From Bacteroidota bacterium (lineage in GTDB: Bacteria; Bacteroidota; Bacteroidia; Bacteroidales; PUMT01), in the NCBI GenBank assembly GCA_003567115.1, contig PXAP01000252.1, positions 1-7,701 on the forward strand: 7,701 nucleotides of DNA. Reading direction: 5' to 3'. Numbering within the stretch: position 1 is the stretch's first letter; each line of letters begins with the position of its first letter. Of the stretch, positions 1 through 5,993 are shown piece by piece. A model generated the notes under the pieces. That model worked only from the letters and a program-made list of their open reading frames with translations, ran no database searches and was not told the origin of the DNA. Position numbers and translations under genes: made by a program.

Positions 1-201
1 GATTTTCTCAATTTTCCTTATTTTGTCAAATTGAAAATGGACTTTGTCCCGGATCCCTTCCAATTCCTTTATTGCGGATTTCATTTTTTCCTTTATGACA
101 TCCCCAGTTTCAGGAAGTATTTTATCTTTCAACCCCCTGATCTTTTCATTAATCTCATCAATTTTCCTGTCTGTTTTTTTAACTAATTCTTCTTTTTTCA
201 T
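1..201 (-). CDS. Small charged helical protein, 5' part only (possibly sll1863-like stress protein)
   Basis: Reading the minus strand from the ATG at 201 gives 67 codons without a stop, running off the left edge, so the C-terminus is missing. The start reads MKKEELVKKTDRKIDEINEK. The whole visible part is dominated by Lys, Glu, Asp and Ile with heptad-like spacing, as in an amphipathic or coiled-coil helix, broken once by a Leu-Pro-Glu-Thr-Gly stretch near residues 29-33. There is no signal peptide or membrane segment, so it is probably cytoplasmic. The pattern (MKKEEhhKK, Asp, hEEh, followed by Lys/Glu-rich helix) resembles the sll1863 family of small stress-response proteins, but that is a resemblance by eye only. 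It lies 57 bp downstream of the stop of a universal stress protein on the same strand, so co-transcription is likely. The ATG is preceded by an A-rich leader, usual for this phylum. Confidence 0.6.
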   Translation of the reverse strand, partial: MKKEELVKKTDRKIDEINEKIRGLKDKILPETGDVIKEKMKSAIKELEGIRDKVHFQFDKIRKIEKI

Positions 202-258
202 TTTTTTTAGTTTTTATTTCACTTTTAATATGACTATTATAAAGTTAACAAAAGTCGG

Positions 259-1128
259 TTAAGGTATTGAGAAGCCTTTTCCTGGTTGTCCCTCCTGATA
301 AATCAATACCGGTAATCCGGTCTTTTTTAATATTTTTCCGGTGAACCCCGGCTTAAACAACCTTTCGGTAAAGCCTTTGTTCTCTTTGAGCAATACAATA
401 AGGTTTGCCTGATTTTCCAGTGCAAAATCATTTATATACTCGCCTAGGCTTTTTTCTCCTCTATCAATTAATGATCTGACAGAAATTTTATCATATCCTG
501 TTTCCTCTTCTATCATTTTTTTATATCCTGTTTCTTTGATTCTTTCCTGAAAATCTGCAGAACCGGTAACATGAAGAGCTGTGATATGCGGAGAATATTT
601 GCCGGTTACATCTATCAGGTTATTAAGCGTTTTTATATCAGCTTCATTATAATCGGTTGCATAAACGACCCTTTTATAAGGAAGATAATCAATTCCCGAT
701 GGTATCATCCATCCCGGACAATTTACCTTTTGAATTATATCCTTATTGGCAGAATCCAGAATCCAGAAGCCGCTTTCATCACGTCCTTCAAGCACGACCA
801 TATCTGCTTTGTTATCTGATATAAACCTGTTGATAACCATGTCCGCTTCACCCGTTTCAGCGCCAATGGAAACGGTTGACAGATCTATTTTTGATTTCCT
901 GACCTTTTCTTTGATTTTATTAACCGCATTCTTTTTATCCTCTTCAATTTCAATTCCTACCGGTTGAGCGCCGGCACGTATTGCACCGGAACTCATTGAA
1001 TAAAGTGCAGGGCTTTGTATATAAAGGAAGTGCAGGTTGAAATTCAAATCTTCGGCCATTTTATTTGTGTAGCGGATAAAGTTTTCCGAATCAGCCGGAC
1101 TATTAATTATTGCAAGTAAAGTTTTCAT
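259..1128 (-). CDS. Universal stress protein, two Usp domains (copy 1)
   Basis: This 289-residue protein has two tandem Usp (HUP-fold) domains, roughly residues 1-143 and 152-277. The first opens with MKTLLAIIN and ends with VNCPGWMIP. The second opens with VVYATDYNEAD and ends with LPVLIYQE, the typical last strand of a Usp domain. Double-domain Usp proteins of about 280-300 residues are common in Bacteroidota and act in the cytoplasm in stress and stationary-phase survival. The biochemical role of this protein is unknown. The ATP-binding signature of the MJ0577 type (G-x2-G-x9-G-S/T) is not intact in either domain: the corresponding stretches read LEGRDESGFWILDS and LLKENKGFTERLFKPG. Nucleotide binding is therefore doubtful. 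A paralogue with about half identical residues lies directly upstream, so the pair looks like a tandem duplication. A 12-residue Gly/Pro-containing tail follows the second domain and is absent from the paralogue. The start is supported by the matching start in the paralogue. Confidence 0.95.
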   Translation of the reverse strand: MKTLLAIINSPADSENFIRYTNKMAEDLNFNLHFLYIQSPALYSMSSGAIRAGAQPVGIEIEEDKKNAVNKIKEKVRKSKIDLSTVSIGAETGEADMVINRFISDNKADMVVLEGRDESGFWILDSANKDIIQKVNCPGWMIPSGIDYLPYKRVVYATDYNEADIKTLNNLIDVTGKYSPHITALHVTGSADFQERIKETGYKKMIEEETGYDKISVRSLIDRGEKSLGEYINDFALENQANLIVLLKENKGFTERLFKPGFTGKILKKTGLPVLIYQEGQPGKGFSIP

Positions 1129-1199
1129 TTTTTAACAAGTTTTCTCTCGGTTATACAAAAAGCTGTTCAACATCTTAAAATGTCTTCATATCAAATAAC

Positions 1200-1219
1200 G
1201 GGTTATTTATAAACAACCC
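1200..1219. repeat. 20-bp imperfect palindrome between the two Usp genes
   Basis: GGGTTATTTATAAACAACCC reads almost the same on both strands, with one mismatched position per half. It lies 72-91 bp upstream of the start of Usp copy 1. It could be an operator for a dimeric regulator or the stem of a short hairpin. No T-tract follows on the minus strand, so a terminator for copy 2 is not well supported. Confidence 0.4.
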
Positions 1220-1334
1220 CATTAAATTTGCAGTAATGTATGTTACAAGATTGGTCATTAAGAAAATTTTGATTTATGACTTCAGTTTATTTTATAATTC
1301 ATATTTTAATTGTCAATTGCACCATAAAACAGTA

Positions 1335-2198
1335 TTATTCACGGTATACCAGAACCGGTAAGCTGGCTTCTTTCAATACTTCTTTGGTGGAACTTGATTT
1401 AAATACCCTTTCAATAAACATTTTGTTTTCTTTAAGCAATACAATCAGATTTGCGTTATTGCCGGTTGCATATTCATTTATATACTCTCCCGGATCCCTG
1501 TCCTTTGTATCATTTACCACTTTAACAGATATTTTATCATAACCCGTTTCCTGAACTACCATGTCCCTGAACCCTGTTTTTTTTGCTTTTTCTTCAAAAT
1601 CAGAAGAATCAGTGATATGAAAAGCAATGATCCCGGGTGAAAAACTGCCGGTCAAAGTCAGCAGATCCTTCAGGGTTGCAATATCAGCCTCATTATAATC
1701 GGTTGCATAAACAATCTTTTTGTATGGCTGATATTTCTGATCCGGCGGTATTATCCAGCATGGACAATTGACTTTTAATACAAGGTCATATAATGAAGGA
1801 TCCATAATCCAGAAGCCTTTTTCCTTTTGATTTTCCAGTATCAGCATGTCGGCTTTGTTTTCTGCTATAAACTGATTTATGATTATATCCATACCCCCCG
1901 TTTCACTGCTCAAATCAATTGAAACATCCGAAGATATCTCATCCATGAGTTCGTTAACATTATTTTCTATAGCTTTTAGGGCATTCTTCCGGTCTTCCTC
2001 CAGCTGTTCCACATCAAGCTCCTGATCAACAGGATGTGAGGTTGCAATTGCTGTACCTGTGTTCATTACATAAAGAGCCGGATTTTGAATGTAGAGCAGA
2101 TGTAATTTCAGTTTAAAATCATCGGCCATAGGTATGGTATATCTGATCAGATCTTCCGAATTTGCCGGATCGTTAATTATTGCCAGTAAAGTTTTCAT
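1335..2198 (-). CDS. Universal stress protein, two Usp domains (copy 2)
   Basis: This 287-residue protein is a paralogue of the one encoded just downstream on the same strand. Both start MKTLLAIIN and share the VYATDYNEADI block at the start of domain 2, the ETGYDKISV block and ANLIVLLKEN. Domain 1 covers about residues 1-150 and domain 2 about 160-287. Relative to copy 1, it has a longer acidic linker in domain 1 (residues about 60-95). At the end of domain 1 it has Cys145-Pro-Cys147 where copy 1 has Cys-Pro-Gly. The glycine-rich ATP-binding signature is degenerate here too (KENKMFIERVFKSSS), which suggests a non-ATP-binding Usp, although this is inferred from motif loss alone. The gene is separated from copy 1 by 206 bp holding an imperfect palindrome, so each copy may have its own control. 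It is divergently transcribed from the PAS-HPt gene across 296 bp. The start is fixed by alignment with copy 1 and an A-rich leader. Confidence 0.95.
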   Translation of the reverse strand: MKTLLAIINDPANSEDLIRYTIPMADDFKLKLHLLYIQNPALYVMNTGTAIATSHPVDQELDVEQLEEDRKNALKAIENNVNELMDEISSDVSIDLSSETGGMDIIINQFIAENKADMLILENQKEKGFWIMDPSLYDLVLKVNCPCWIIPPDQKYQPYKKIVYATDYNEADIATLKDLLTLTGSFSPGIIAFHITDSSDFEEKAKKTGFRDMVVQETGYDKISVKVVNDTKDRDPGEYINEYATGNNANLIVLLKENKMFIERVFKSSSTKEVLKEASLPVLVYRE

Positions 2199-2494
2199 TT
2201 TGTTACGGTATTAAGATTTTGCCGGGTTAATATAAAAAATTGCAAAAGCTATTCCTTTTATGATATATACTTTATGTATGCCACCTAATAAACTCATAAT
2301 AAGAGGAACTGACCGTTTTTTTTGAATGATATCAATACCGTACCAGTAACATTCTATTTGGGAAGCAGAGCAAAAACTGTGGAATTATACCTCAAATAAT
2401 ATACTTATTCTGGTATATACAGTTAAACCACTTTATAAAATAAATATTAATTTAGCAAATGTAACTTATGATTTATCTGAAGGAATCTTGATTT
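2199..2494. promoter_or_regulatory. Divergent intergenic region between Usp copy 2 and the PAS-HPt gene
   Basis: These 296 bp separate two divergently transcribed genes and must carry promoters for both. No clean Bacteroidota promoter (TTTG about 20 bp before TAnnTTTG) could be fixed by eye. The nearest matches are TAGCTTTTG on the minus strand (plus coordinates 2243-2251, spacing one base too long) and TAATTTAG on the plus strand shortly before the PAS gene. Neither has a convincing -33 element. The region holds a dyad at 2375-2424 and a run of eight T at 2316-2323 that no hairpin precedes. No open reading frame of note is present. Confidence 0.5.
2375..2424. repeat. Dyad upstream of the PAS-HPt gene
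   Basis: The left arm is AACTGT (2375-2380) plus TATACC (2386-2391). The right arm is GGTATA (2412-2417) plus ACAGTT (2419-2424). This gives twelve complementary positions split by an asymmetric internal loop, around a 20-nt AT-rich centre. It ends about 70 bp before the PAS-HPt start, a plausible place for an operator or a leader hairpin. Confidence 0.35.
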
Positions 2495-3688
2495 ATGGAC
2501 ATTCTATCCAACCAGGGATTTTTAAAGAATATGTTTTTGAAAGATCCCGGAACCAGACATCAGACACAAATCGCACGGCAATGTTTCGATCTTTTGGAGC
2601 TGATTGTAATTACGGTTGACCCCAAAGGTAATATTACCTTTATTAACAAGGGAGCCGGGGATATTCTGGATTACAATGACAATAACCTGCTGGGAAAAGA
2701 CTTTGTCGGAAACCTTGTACCTTATAATGAACAGGAAAAGATCAGGTCATATTTAACCGGTTTTTTAAATAACAAGAGTTGCAATACCCTCAATATTTTA
2801 ACTCAGCTCAGGGCAAGCGATAATGAGAACCGGTTTATTGATGCGCAATTTATAAAGATATCTGATAACCATGATAATTTACTCGGAACTCTGGTTTGCG
2901 GCAAAGATGTAACCGGCCATATCTGCCGTCAGCATGATTTACAAAACGACATTGATCTCTACCGCGCTTTATTGAATAAACTGCCGGAAATAAATGTTTT
3001 TGTTTTTGATAAGGATCTCCGGTTCATTCTGACCGAAGGTGCCGAAATGAAAATTGCAGGTTTTTCAAAAGATGATTTCCTTGGAAAAACAGTCTCCGAA
3101 ATCTCGGATAAAAGAATAAAAAAAATATGGACTCCTTTATTTTATCAGGCTGTAAGGGGAGAAGATGCAGAGACTGAACACAATATCGGTAAAAATTATT
3201 ACCTGATAAGAGTTTCCCCGTTAAGGGGCATTGATAATGATATCCATTACGGTCTGGCTGTTATCAGGAACATTACAAGTGAAAAAAAATCCGAAAAATC
3301 AGTACCCGGGCCCAAAACGGAAATTATCCTCAAAAACGAGGTTAGTCCGAAGCCTTATAATTTATACCATCTGAAAAAAATGTCAGGTAATGACAAAGCT
3401 TTTGTAAATAAAACGATAAAATTATTCATTGAAAATTCGGAAACAGCTGTCAGGAACTTCAGGCAAATGCTTGAAGAAAAAAAGTGGAAGCAAATTGGGG
3501 AGACAGCCCATAAAATACTTCCCTCCTACCGCCACCTGGAAGTGGATACAGTCATTGACAAACTGGTTGAAATAAAAACCAGAACATTGATTGATCATCA
3601 GACCGGTGAGGTTTCAAAACTCGTCGAAGAAACCATAGATGAAATAGAGAAAGTAACAACTGAGTTGCAGAATGAGATCAGCGAATAA
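2495..3688 (+). CDS. PAS-PAS-HPt signalling protein without a kinase core
   Basis: This 397-residue soluble protein has no signal peptide or membrane segment. PAS domain 1 is at about 30-140 (IVITVDPKGNITFINKGAG, ending GTLVCGKDVTGH). PAS domain 2 is at about 160-262 (NVFVFDKDLRFILTEG, ending AVIRNITSEKK). After a linker rich in Lys, Pro and Ser comes a C-terminal HPt four-helix domain at about 289-395. The HPt motif reads GETAHKILPSYRHLEV, and His339 is the candidate phospho-acceptor; HK-x-LPS-x-R is a form I associate with HPt modules of Bacteroidota hybrid kinases. No HisKA, HATPase or receiver domain is present. The protein can therefore sense through PAS and accept phosphate from a receiver, but not phosphorylate itself. 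Partners are not in the window. The start is bounded by an in-frame TGA at 2489-2491. The gene is divergent from the Usp genes, which suggests a link with stress, though this is inference. Confidence 0.88.
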   Translation: MDILSNQGFLKNMFLKDPGTRHQTQIARQCFDLLELIVITVDPKGNITFINKGAGDILDYNDNNLLGKDFVGNLVPYNEQEKIRSYLTGFLNNKSCNTLNILTQLRASDNENRFIDAQFIKISDNHDNLLGTLVCGKDVTGHICRQHDLQNDIDLYRALLNKLPEINVFVFDKDLRFILTEGAEMKIAGFSKDDFLGKTVSEISDKRIKKIWTPLFYQAVRGEDAETEHNIGKNYYLIRVSPLRGIDNDIHYGLAVIRNITSEKKSEKSVPGPKTEIILKNEVSPKPYNLYHLKKMSGNDKAFVNKTIKLFIENSETAVRNFRQMLEEKKWKQIGETAHKILPSYRHLEVDTVIDKLVEIKTRTLIDHQTGEVSKLVEETIDEIEKVTTELQNEISE

Positions 3689-3806
3689 AACGTGATAGTC
3701 CGGCTGGAAATGACGGCGCCCGATGGACGAGGTTTTGAAGTTATACTGAAATAAACTGCCCCGGGTCAGAGCCCCGAAGTATTACATGGTATTTGTTGTT
3801 TCCGGA

Positions 3807-3873
3807 CCAGAGGATCGGGGTATTGAACCATTTTAAGAATAAATATCCCCCGGTCACTCTGGGAAATATTTTT
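3807..3873 (+). terminator. Long imperfect hairpin with short T-tract, possible terminator of the PAS-HPt transcript
   Basis: The left arm 3807-3824 (CCAGAGGATCGGGGTATT) can pair along its full 18 bases with 3842-3862, with single bulges at 3846, 3851 and 3856, one G-T pair, and a 17-nt loop. A run of five T (3869-3873) starts seven bases after the stem. The gap is long for an intrinsic terminator and the hairpin begins 119 bp after the stop codon, so the hairpin is sure but its role is not. Confidence 0.4.
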
Positions 3874-3912
3874 GCCCGGTTCCATAGTGATCAATTTATA
3901 AATTAGCCGGGC
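3874..3912. repeat. GC-rich inverted repeat GCCCGG/CCGGGC
   Basis: GCCCGG at 3874-3879 is the exact reverse complement of CCGGGC at 3907-3912. One wobble and one A-T pair extend it inward to eight pairs. The enclosed sequence contains the perfect palindrome AATTTATAAATT (3893-3904), so a nested fold is possible. It lies directly after the larger hairpin at 3807-3862. Confidence 0.4.
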
Positions 3913-4072
3913 CGGTAAAAAATTGGGTAACTCAGTGGTGTAAAATTACCCCATATTGTACAATAATTCAACAATTTCCAAACCCCGCCCTCCCCTCCGG
4001 CATCTATTTTTACTGATTTAACAGACCTTTCGGTTTTACTGAAATACTGGCATAAGATTTATACCACATAAA

Positions 4073-4100
4073 TAAAAATCGCTGCATTCCCCGATTTTTA
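4073..4100. terminator. A/T-stem hairpin, possible terminator-like element
   Basis: TAAAAATCG (4073-4081) and CGATTTTTA (4092-4100) are exact reverse complements around a 10-nt loop. The stem has A and T runs at its base on both strands, which a bidirectional terminator could use, but it has only two G-C pairs. It lies about 96 bp before the TPR gene and could also be part of that gene's leader. Confidence 0.3.
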
Positions 4101-4195
4101 AGCCCTGAACTTACATGCATGAGACAGGTGAAATAAAAAAGAGGTGAACAGGCGGAAAAGTTATCTGAAAATTGTAAAACCAAATCCCCTGAAAA

Positions 4196-4855
4196 ATGAC
4201 TTTACATTCTGAAACCAACATCAACGGTGTATCCAAAGACAATTCTGGCAAATCCTGTAAAACTGTACCATATTATATCAATCGGCTGGAGATAGAAACC
4301 GATTTTTTTTATTCATATTATAACCGGCCGATCCTTAATTCTCAAAATGACGGTAACCAAACCGCAATCGCAGATTTTAACATGTCAATAGAAGAAAATC
4401 CGGGATATGCAGAAGCATATACCAACCGGGGATGTCTGAAATATGAACTTGGTGATCAGCCGGGTGCACTTGAAGATTTCAGCATGGCAATAAATATTAA
4501 TTCGGGATATGCAAAGCCCTATAGCTTAAGAGGGTTCGTACGGGGAAGACTTGGCATTGACAATATTAATAAAGCAATGGAAGACTTTGATAAAGCAATC
4601 GAGATAAATCCGGGATATGCAGATGCATATACCAACAGGGGAGATACCAAAGTGCTGGTTGGTTGTTACAGGAGTGCGATAACAGACCTTAATGAAGCGG
4701 CAGGGATAAACCCCGCATGCCGGAAAGCATACCATATAAGGGGATTTGCCAGATATATGGATGCCGACAGGGACGGAGCTTTGCTCGACTGGTTAAAGGC
4801 GGCAGAGTTGGGAGATAAAAGTGCATATGAAATAATTGACAAGTATTTCAATTGA
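4196..4855 (+). CDS. TPR-repeat protein, five tetratricopeptide units
   Basis: This 219-residue protein is built almost wholly of tetratricopeptide repeats: about residues 37-70, 71-104, 105-140 (two residues longer), 141-174 and 175-208. The repeated core is AYTNRG, a Leu/Gly-Asp turn, then AIxDFxxAIEINPGYA. TPR arrays are protein-binding scaffolds, and the partner cannot be read from the sequence. The first 36 residues match no family I recognise, contain no signal peptide or membrane segment, and are Asn/Ser/Lys-rich, so the protein is probably cytoplasmic. The start at 4196 is bounded by an in-frame TGA at 4190-4192. The next in-frame Met I see (residue 63) would cut into the first repeat. 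DNA of units 2 and 4 is nearly identical over 36 bp at a 210-bp period, which shows recent internal duplication. The gene runs towards the kinase gene on the opposite strand, and no clear terminator separates them. Confidence 0.9.
   Translation: MTLHSETNINGVSKDNSGKSCKTVPYYINRLEIETDFFYSYYNRPILNSQNDGNQTAIADFNMSIEENPGYAEAYTNRGCLKYELGDQPGALEDFSMAININSGYAKPYSLRGFVRGRLGIDNINKAMEDFDKAIEINPGYADAYTNRGDTKVLVGCYRSAITDLNEAAGINPACRKAYHIRGFARYMDADRDGALLDWLKAAELGDKSAYEIIDKYFN
4397..4642 (+). repeat. Near-identical 36-bp copies inside the TPR gene, 210-bp period
   Basis: Positions 4397-4432 and 4607-4642 match at 34 of 36 bases and encode NPGYA(E/D)AYTNRG in the same frame. The 210-bp period equals two TPR units (34 plus 36 codons). 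This indicates duplication of a two-unit block or gene conversion between units. Confidence 0.8.
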
Positions 4856-4872
4856 TAAGTATTTCAATTAAT
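4841..4872 (+). repeat. 16-bp tandem duplication across the TPR stop codon
   Basis: AAGTATTTCAATTGAT (4841-4856) is followed directly by AAGTATTTCAATTAAT (4857-4872), differing at one base. The first copy encodes the last residues KYFN and the TGA stop; the second lies just outside the gene. It looks like a replication-slippage duplication. Confidence 0.8.
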
Positions 4873-4985
4873 AATGAGAAGGGAGAGATAGATTTTTATG
4901 CCCCCTGTATTTTTTTCCGGATACTGCTTGTTTTTATGCCGGGGACCCTGATTACAGAATTTTATGCGGTATGATCATCTGCTGT

Positions 4986-5993
4986 TTAAAAACTGCCGGT
5001 ATAGGTTTCCATCAGATCGACATATTTTCCGGCATCATCCAACAATTTGGCATTATCATTATCTCCTGCTTTTTCTGCACTGATAAGGGTAACTTTTGCC
5101 CGTACATTTGCCCTGTAACTTTTGTAATATGCAAACAGCCGGCGGGTATCGGATCTTTCCATTTCGCCAAAGTATTCACAGTATTTGTGATAGAACAGCT
5201 CACTGAAATTCTTTTTGCCGAAAAAATCAAAATCAACACACAGAAAAGCAATGTCACTGAGAATATCTATCTGGCGAAATTCCTGGTTAAATTCGATACA
5301 GTCAAATATTACCGGATCATCATAAAGGAAAATATTCCGTGTATTTAAATCGCCATGGCAATCTTTATGATAGCCGTTATTAATCCGATTAACTAATAAC
5401 TTTTCATTATTTCTTATAAAAAGACCGGATCTTTCAATACAGGCATTAATTTTATTCTCCAGTTCTCTTTTGTTTGTTTTTTTTAAATAAGGAACAACGG
5501 ATTTTATGTCGGCATATTTTTTCTGAAACATATCTTTATCGAAGGCCTTTTTTATAACATTTACCCGCTTATGAAAACCGGCAATTTTTTCAGCTAGCTT
5601 ATCTATGTGTTTATCCGTTACCTTATCAGACCTTAATAAATTATCCATTTCCCGTTTGTTGTCCATTCGTTTCATCTGAACAGCAAAATCAACAATCTCT
5701 TTTCCTGCGGCATCGTTCGTTCCCTTTAACATATTACCGGTAACAGGTAAAACTTTTAAATACATTTCCGGAGCAAACCGCTTGTTGAGTCTCAGTTCCT
5801 CCCGGCAGTAATATTTTCGCCCGGCAAGCGAAGAAAAATCCAGAAAGGAGTATTTCACTGGTCGTTTTATTTTGAAAGCATACTGTCGGGTGAGAATAAC
5901 CCATGAGATATGGGTTTCTTTCAGGCTTAACTGATCACCGGTTCCTGGCAGACTGCCGCTGTTCATTAATTCTTCGACCTGTTCCCTATCCAT
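4986..5993 (-). CDS. Aminoglycoside-phosphotransferase-like kinase (COG2187 type)
   Basis: This 335-residue cytoplasmic protein has the protein-kinase-like fold of the APH/choline-kinase superfamily. Near the N-terminus ETHISWVILTRQYAFKIKRP carries the nucleotide-binding Lys (K41 or K43). The catalytic loop is HGDLNTRN, with H213, catalytic D215 and N220. The metal-binding block follows as IFDCIEFN (D231, E234) and then RQIDILSDIAF. These features match COG2187, whose members are annotated as aminoglycoside phosphotransferases but whose substrate is unknown; antibiotic resistance should not be assumed. In many bacteria this domain is fused to a COG0645 P-loop kinase in one protein of about 500 residues. 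Here that partner is a separate gene just upstream whose TAG overlaps this ATG (shared bases 5986-5993, ATGGATAG), implying translational coupling. The two lengths add up to 498. The stop is 130 bp from the convergent TPR gene. Confidence 0.88.
   Translation of the reverse strand: MDREQVEELMNSGSLPGTGDQLSLKETHISWVILTRQYAFKIKRPVKYSFLDFSSLAGRKYYCREELRLNKRFAPEMYLKVLPVTGNMLKGTNDAAGKEIVDFAVQMKRMDNKREMDNLLRSDKVTDKHIDKLAEKIAGFHKRVNVIKKAFDKDMFQKKYADIKSVVPYLKKTNKRELENKINACIERSGLFIRNNEKLLVNRINNGYHKDCHGDLNTRNIFLYDDPVIFDCIEFNQEFRQIDILSDIAFLCVDFDFFGKKNFSELFYHKYCEYFGEMERSDTRRLFAYYKSYRANVRAKVTLISAEKAGDNDNAKLLDDAGKYVDLMETYTGSF

Larger units (their letters stand above)
3689..4195. other. Gene-free stretch rich in inverted repeats
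   Basis: No convincing coding frame exists in these 507 bp on either strand. The first half is visibly richer in G and C than the neighbouring intergenic DNA and contains several inverted repeats in a row: 3762-3776, 3807-3862, 3874-3912 and 3925-3951. A further AT-rich one lies at 4073-4100. A 12-bp perfect palindrome AATTTATAAATT sits at 3893-3904. The motif CGGGTCAGAGCCCCG (3762-3776) looks like a decayed copy of a CGGGGCAGAGCCCCG hairpin of the kind found between Bacteroidota genes. Possible readings are a decayed mobile or repeat element, a structured untranslated RNA, or stacked terminators plus the promoter of the TPR gene. Confidence 0.55.

Noticed and set aside
44..262. Plus-strand open frame of 72 codons at the left end
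   Set aside because: It is antisense to the Lys/Glu-rich frame on the minus strand; its Phe/Ser/Ile-rich product is what the complement of AAA/GAA codons gives.
571..967. Two plus-strand frames inside Usp copy 1
   Set aside because: They lie wholly opposite a well-supported Usp gene and resemble no family.
1255..1279. 25-bp AT-rich imperfect palindrome
   Set aside because: Nine of twelve positions pair, but in such AT-rich DNA this is close to chance and no function follows.
1276..1542. Plus-strand frame crossing the end of Usp copy 2
   Set aside because: Most of it is antisense to the conserved C-terminus of the Usp protein, and it has no recognisable content.
2316..2323. Run of eight T as a terminator
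   Set aside because: No stem precedes it, and it lies in a divergent promoter region where no transcript should end.
4971..5348. 125-codon plus-strand frame rich in Ile, Cys and Phe
   Set aside because: It is the complement of the catalytic region of the COG2187 kinase; hydrophobic residues arise from the opposite strand of charged codons.
4986..5993. Antibiotic-resistance reading of the phosphotransferase-like gene
   Set aside because: The catalytic motifs are those of COG2187, a chromosomal family of unknown substrate; nothing in the context points to aminoglycosides.
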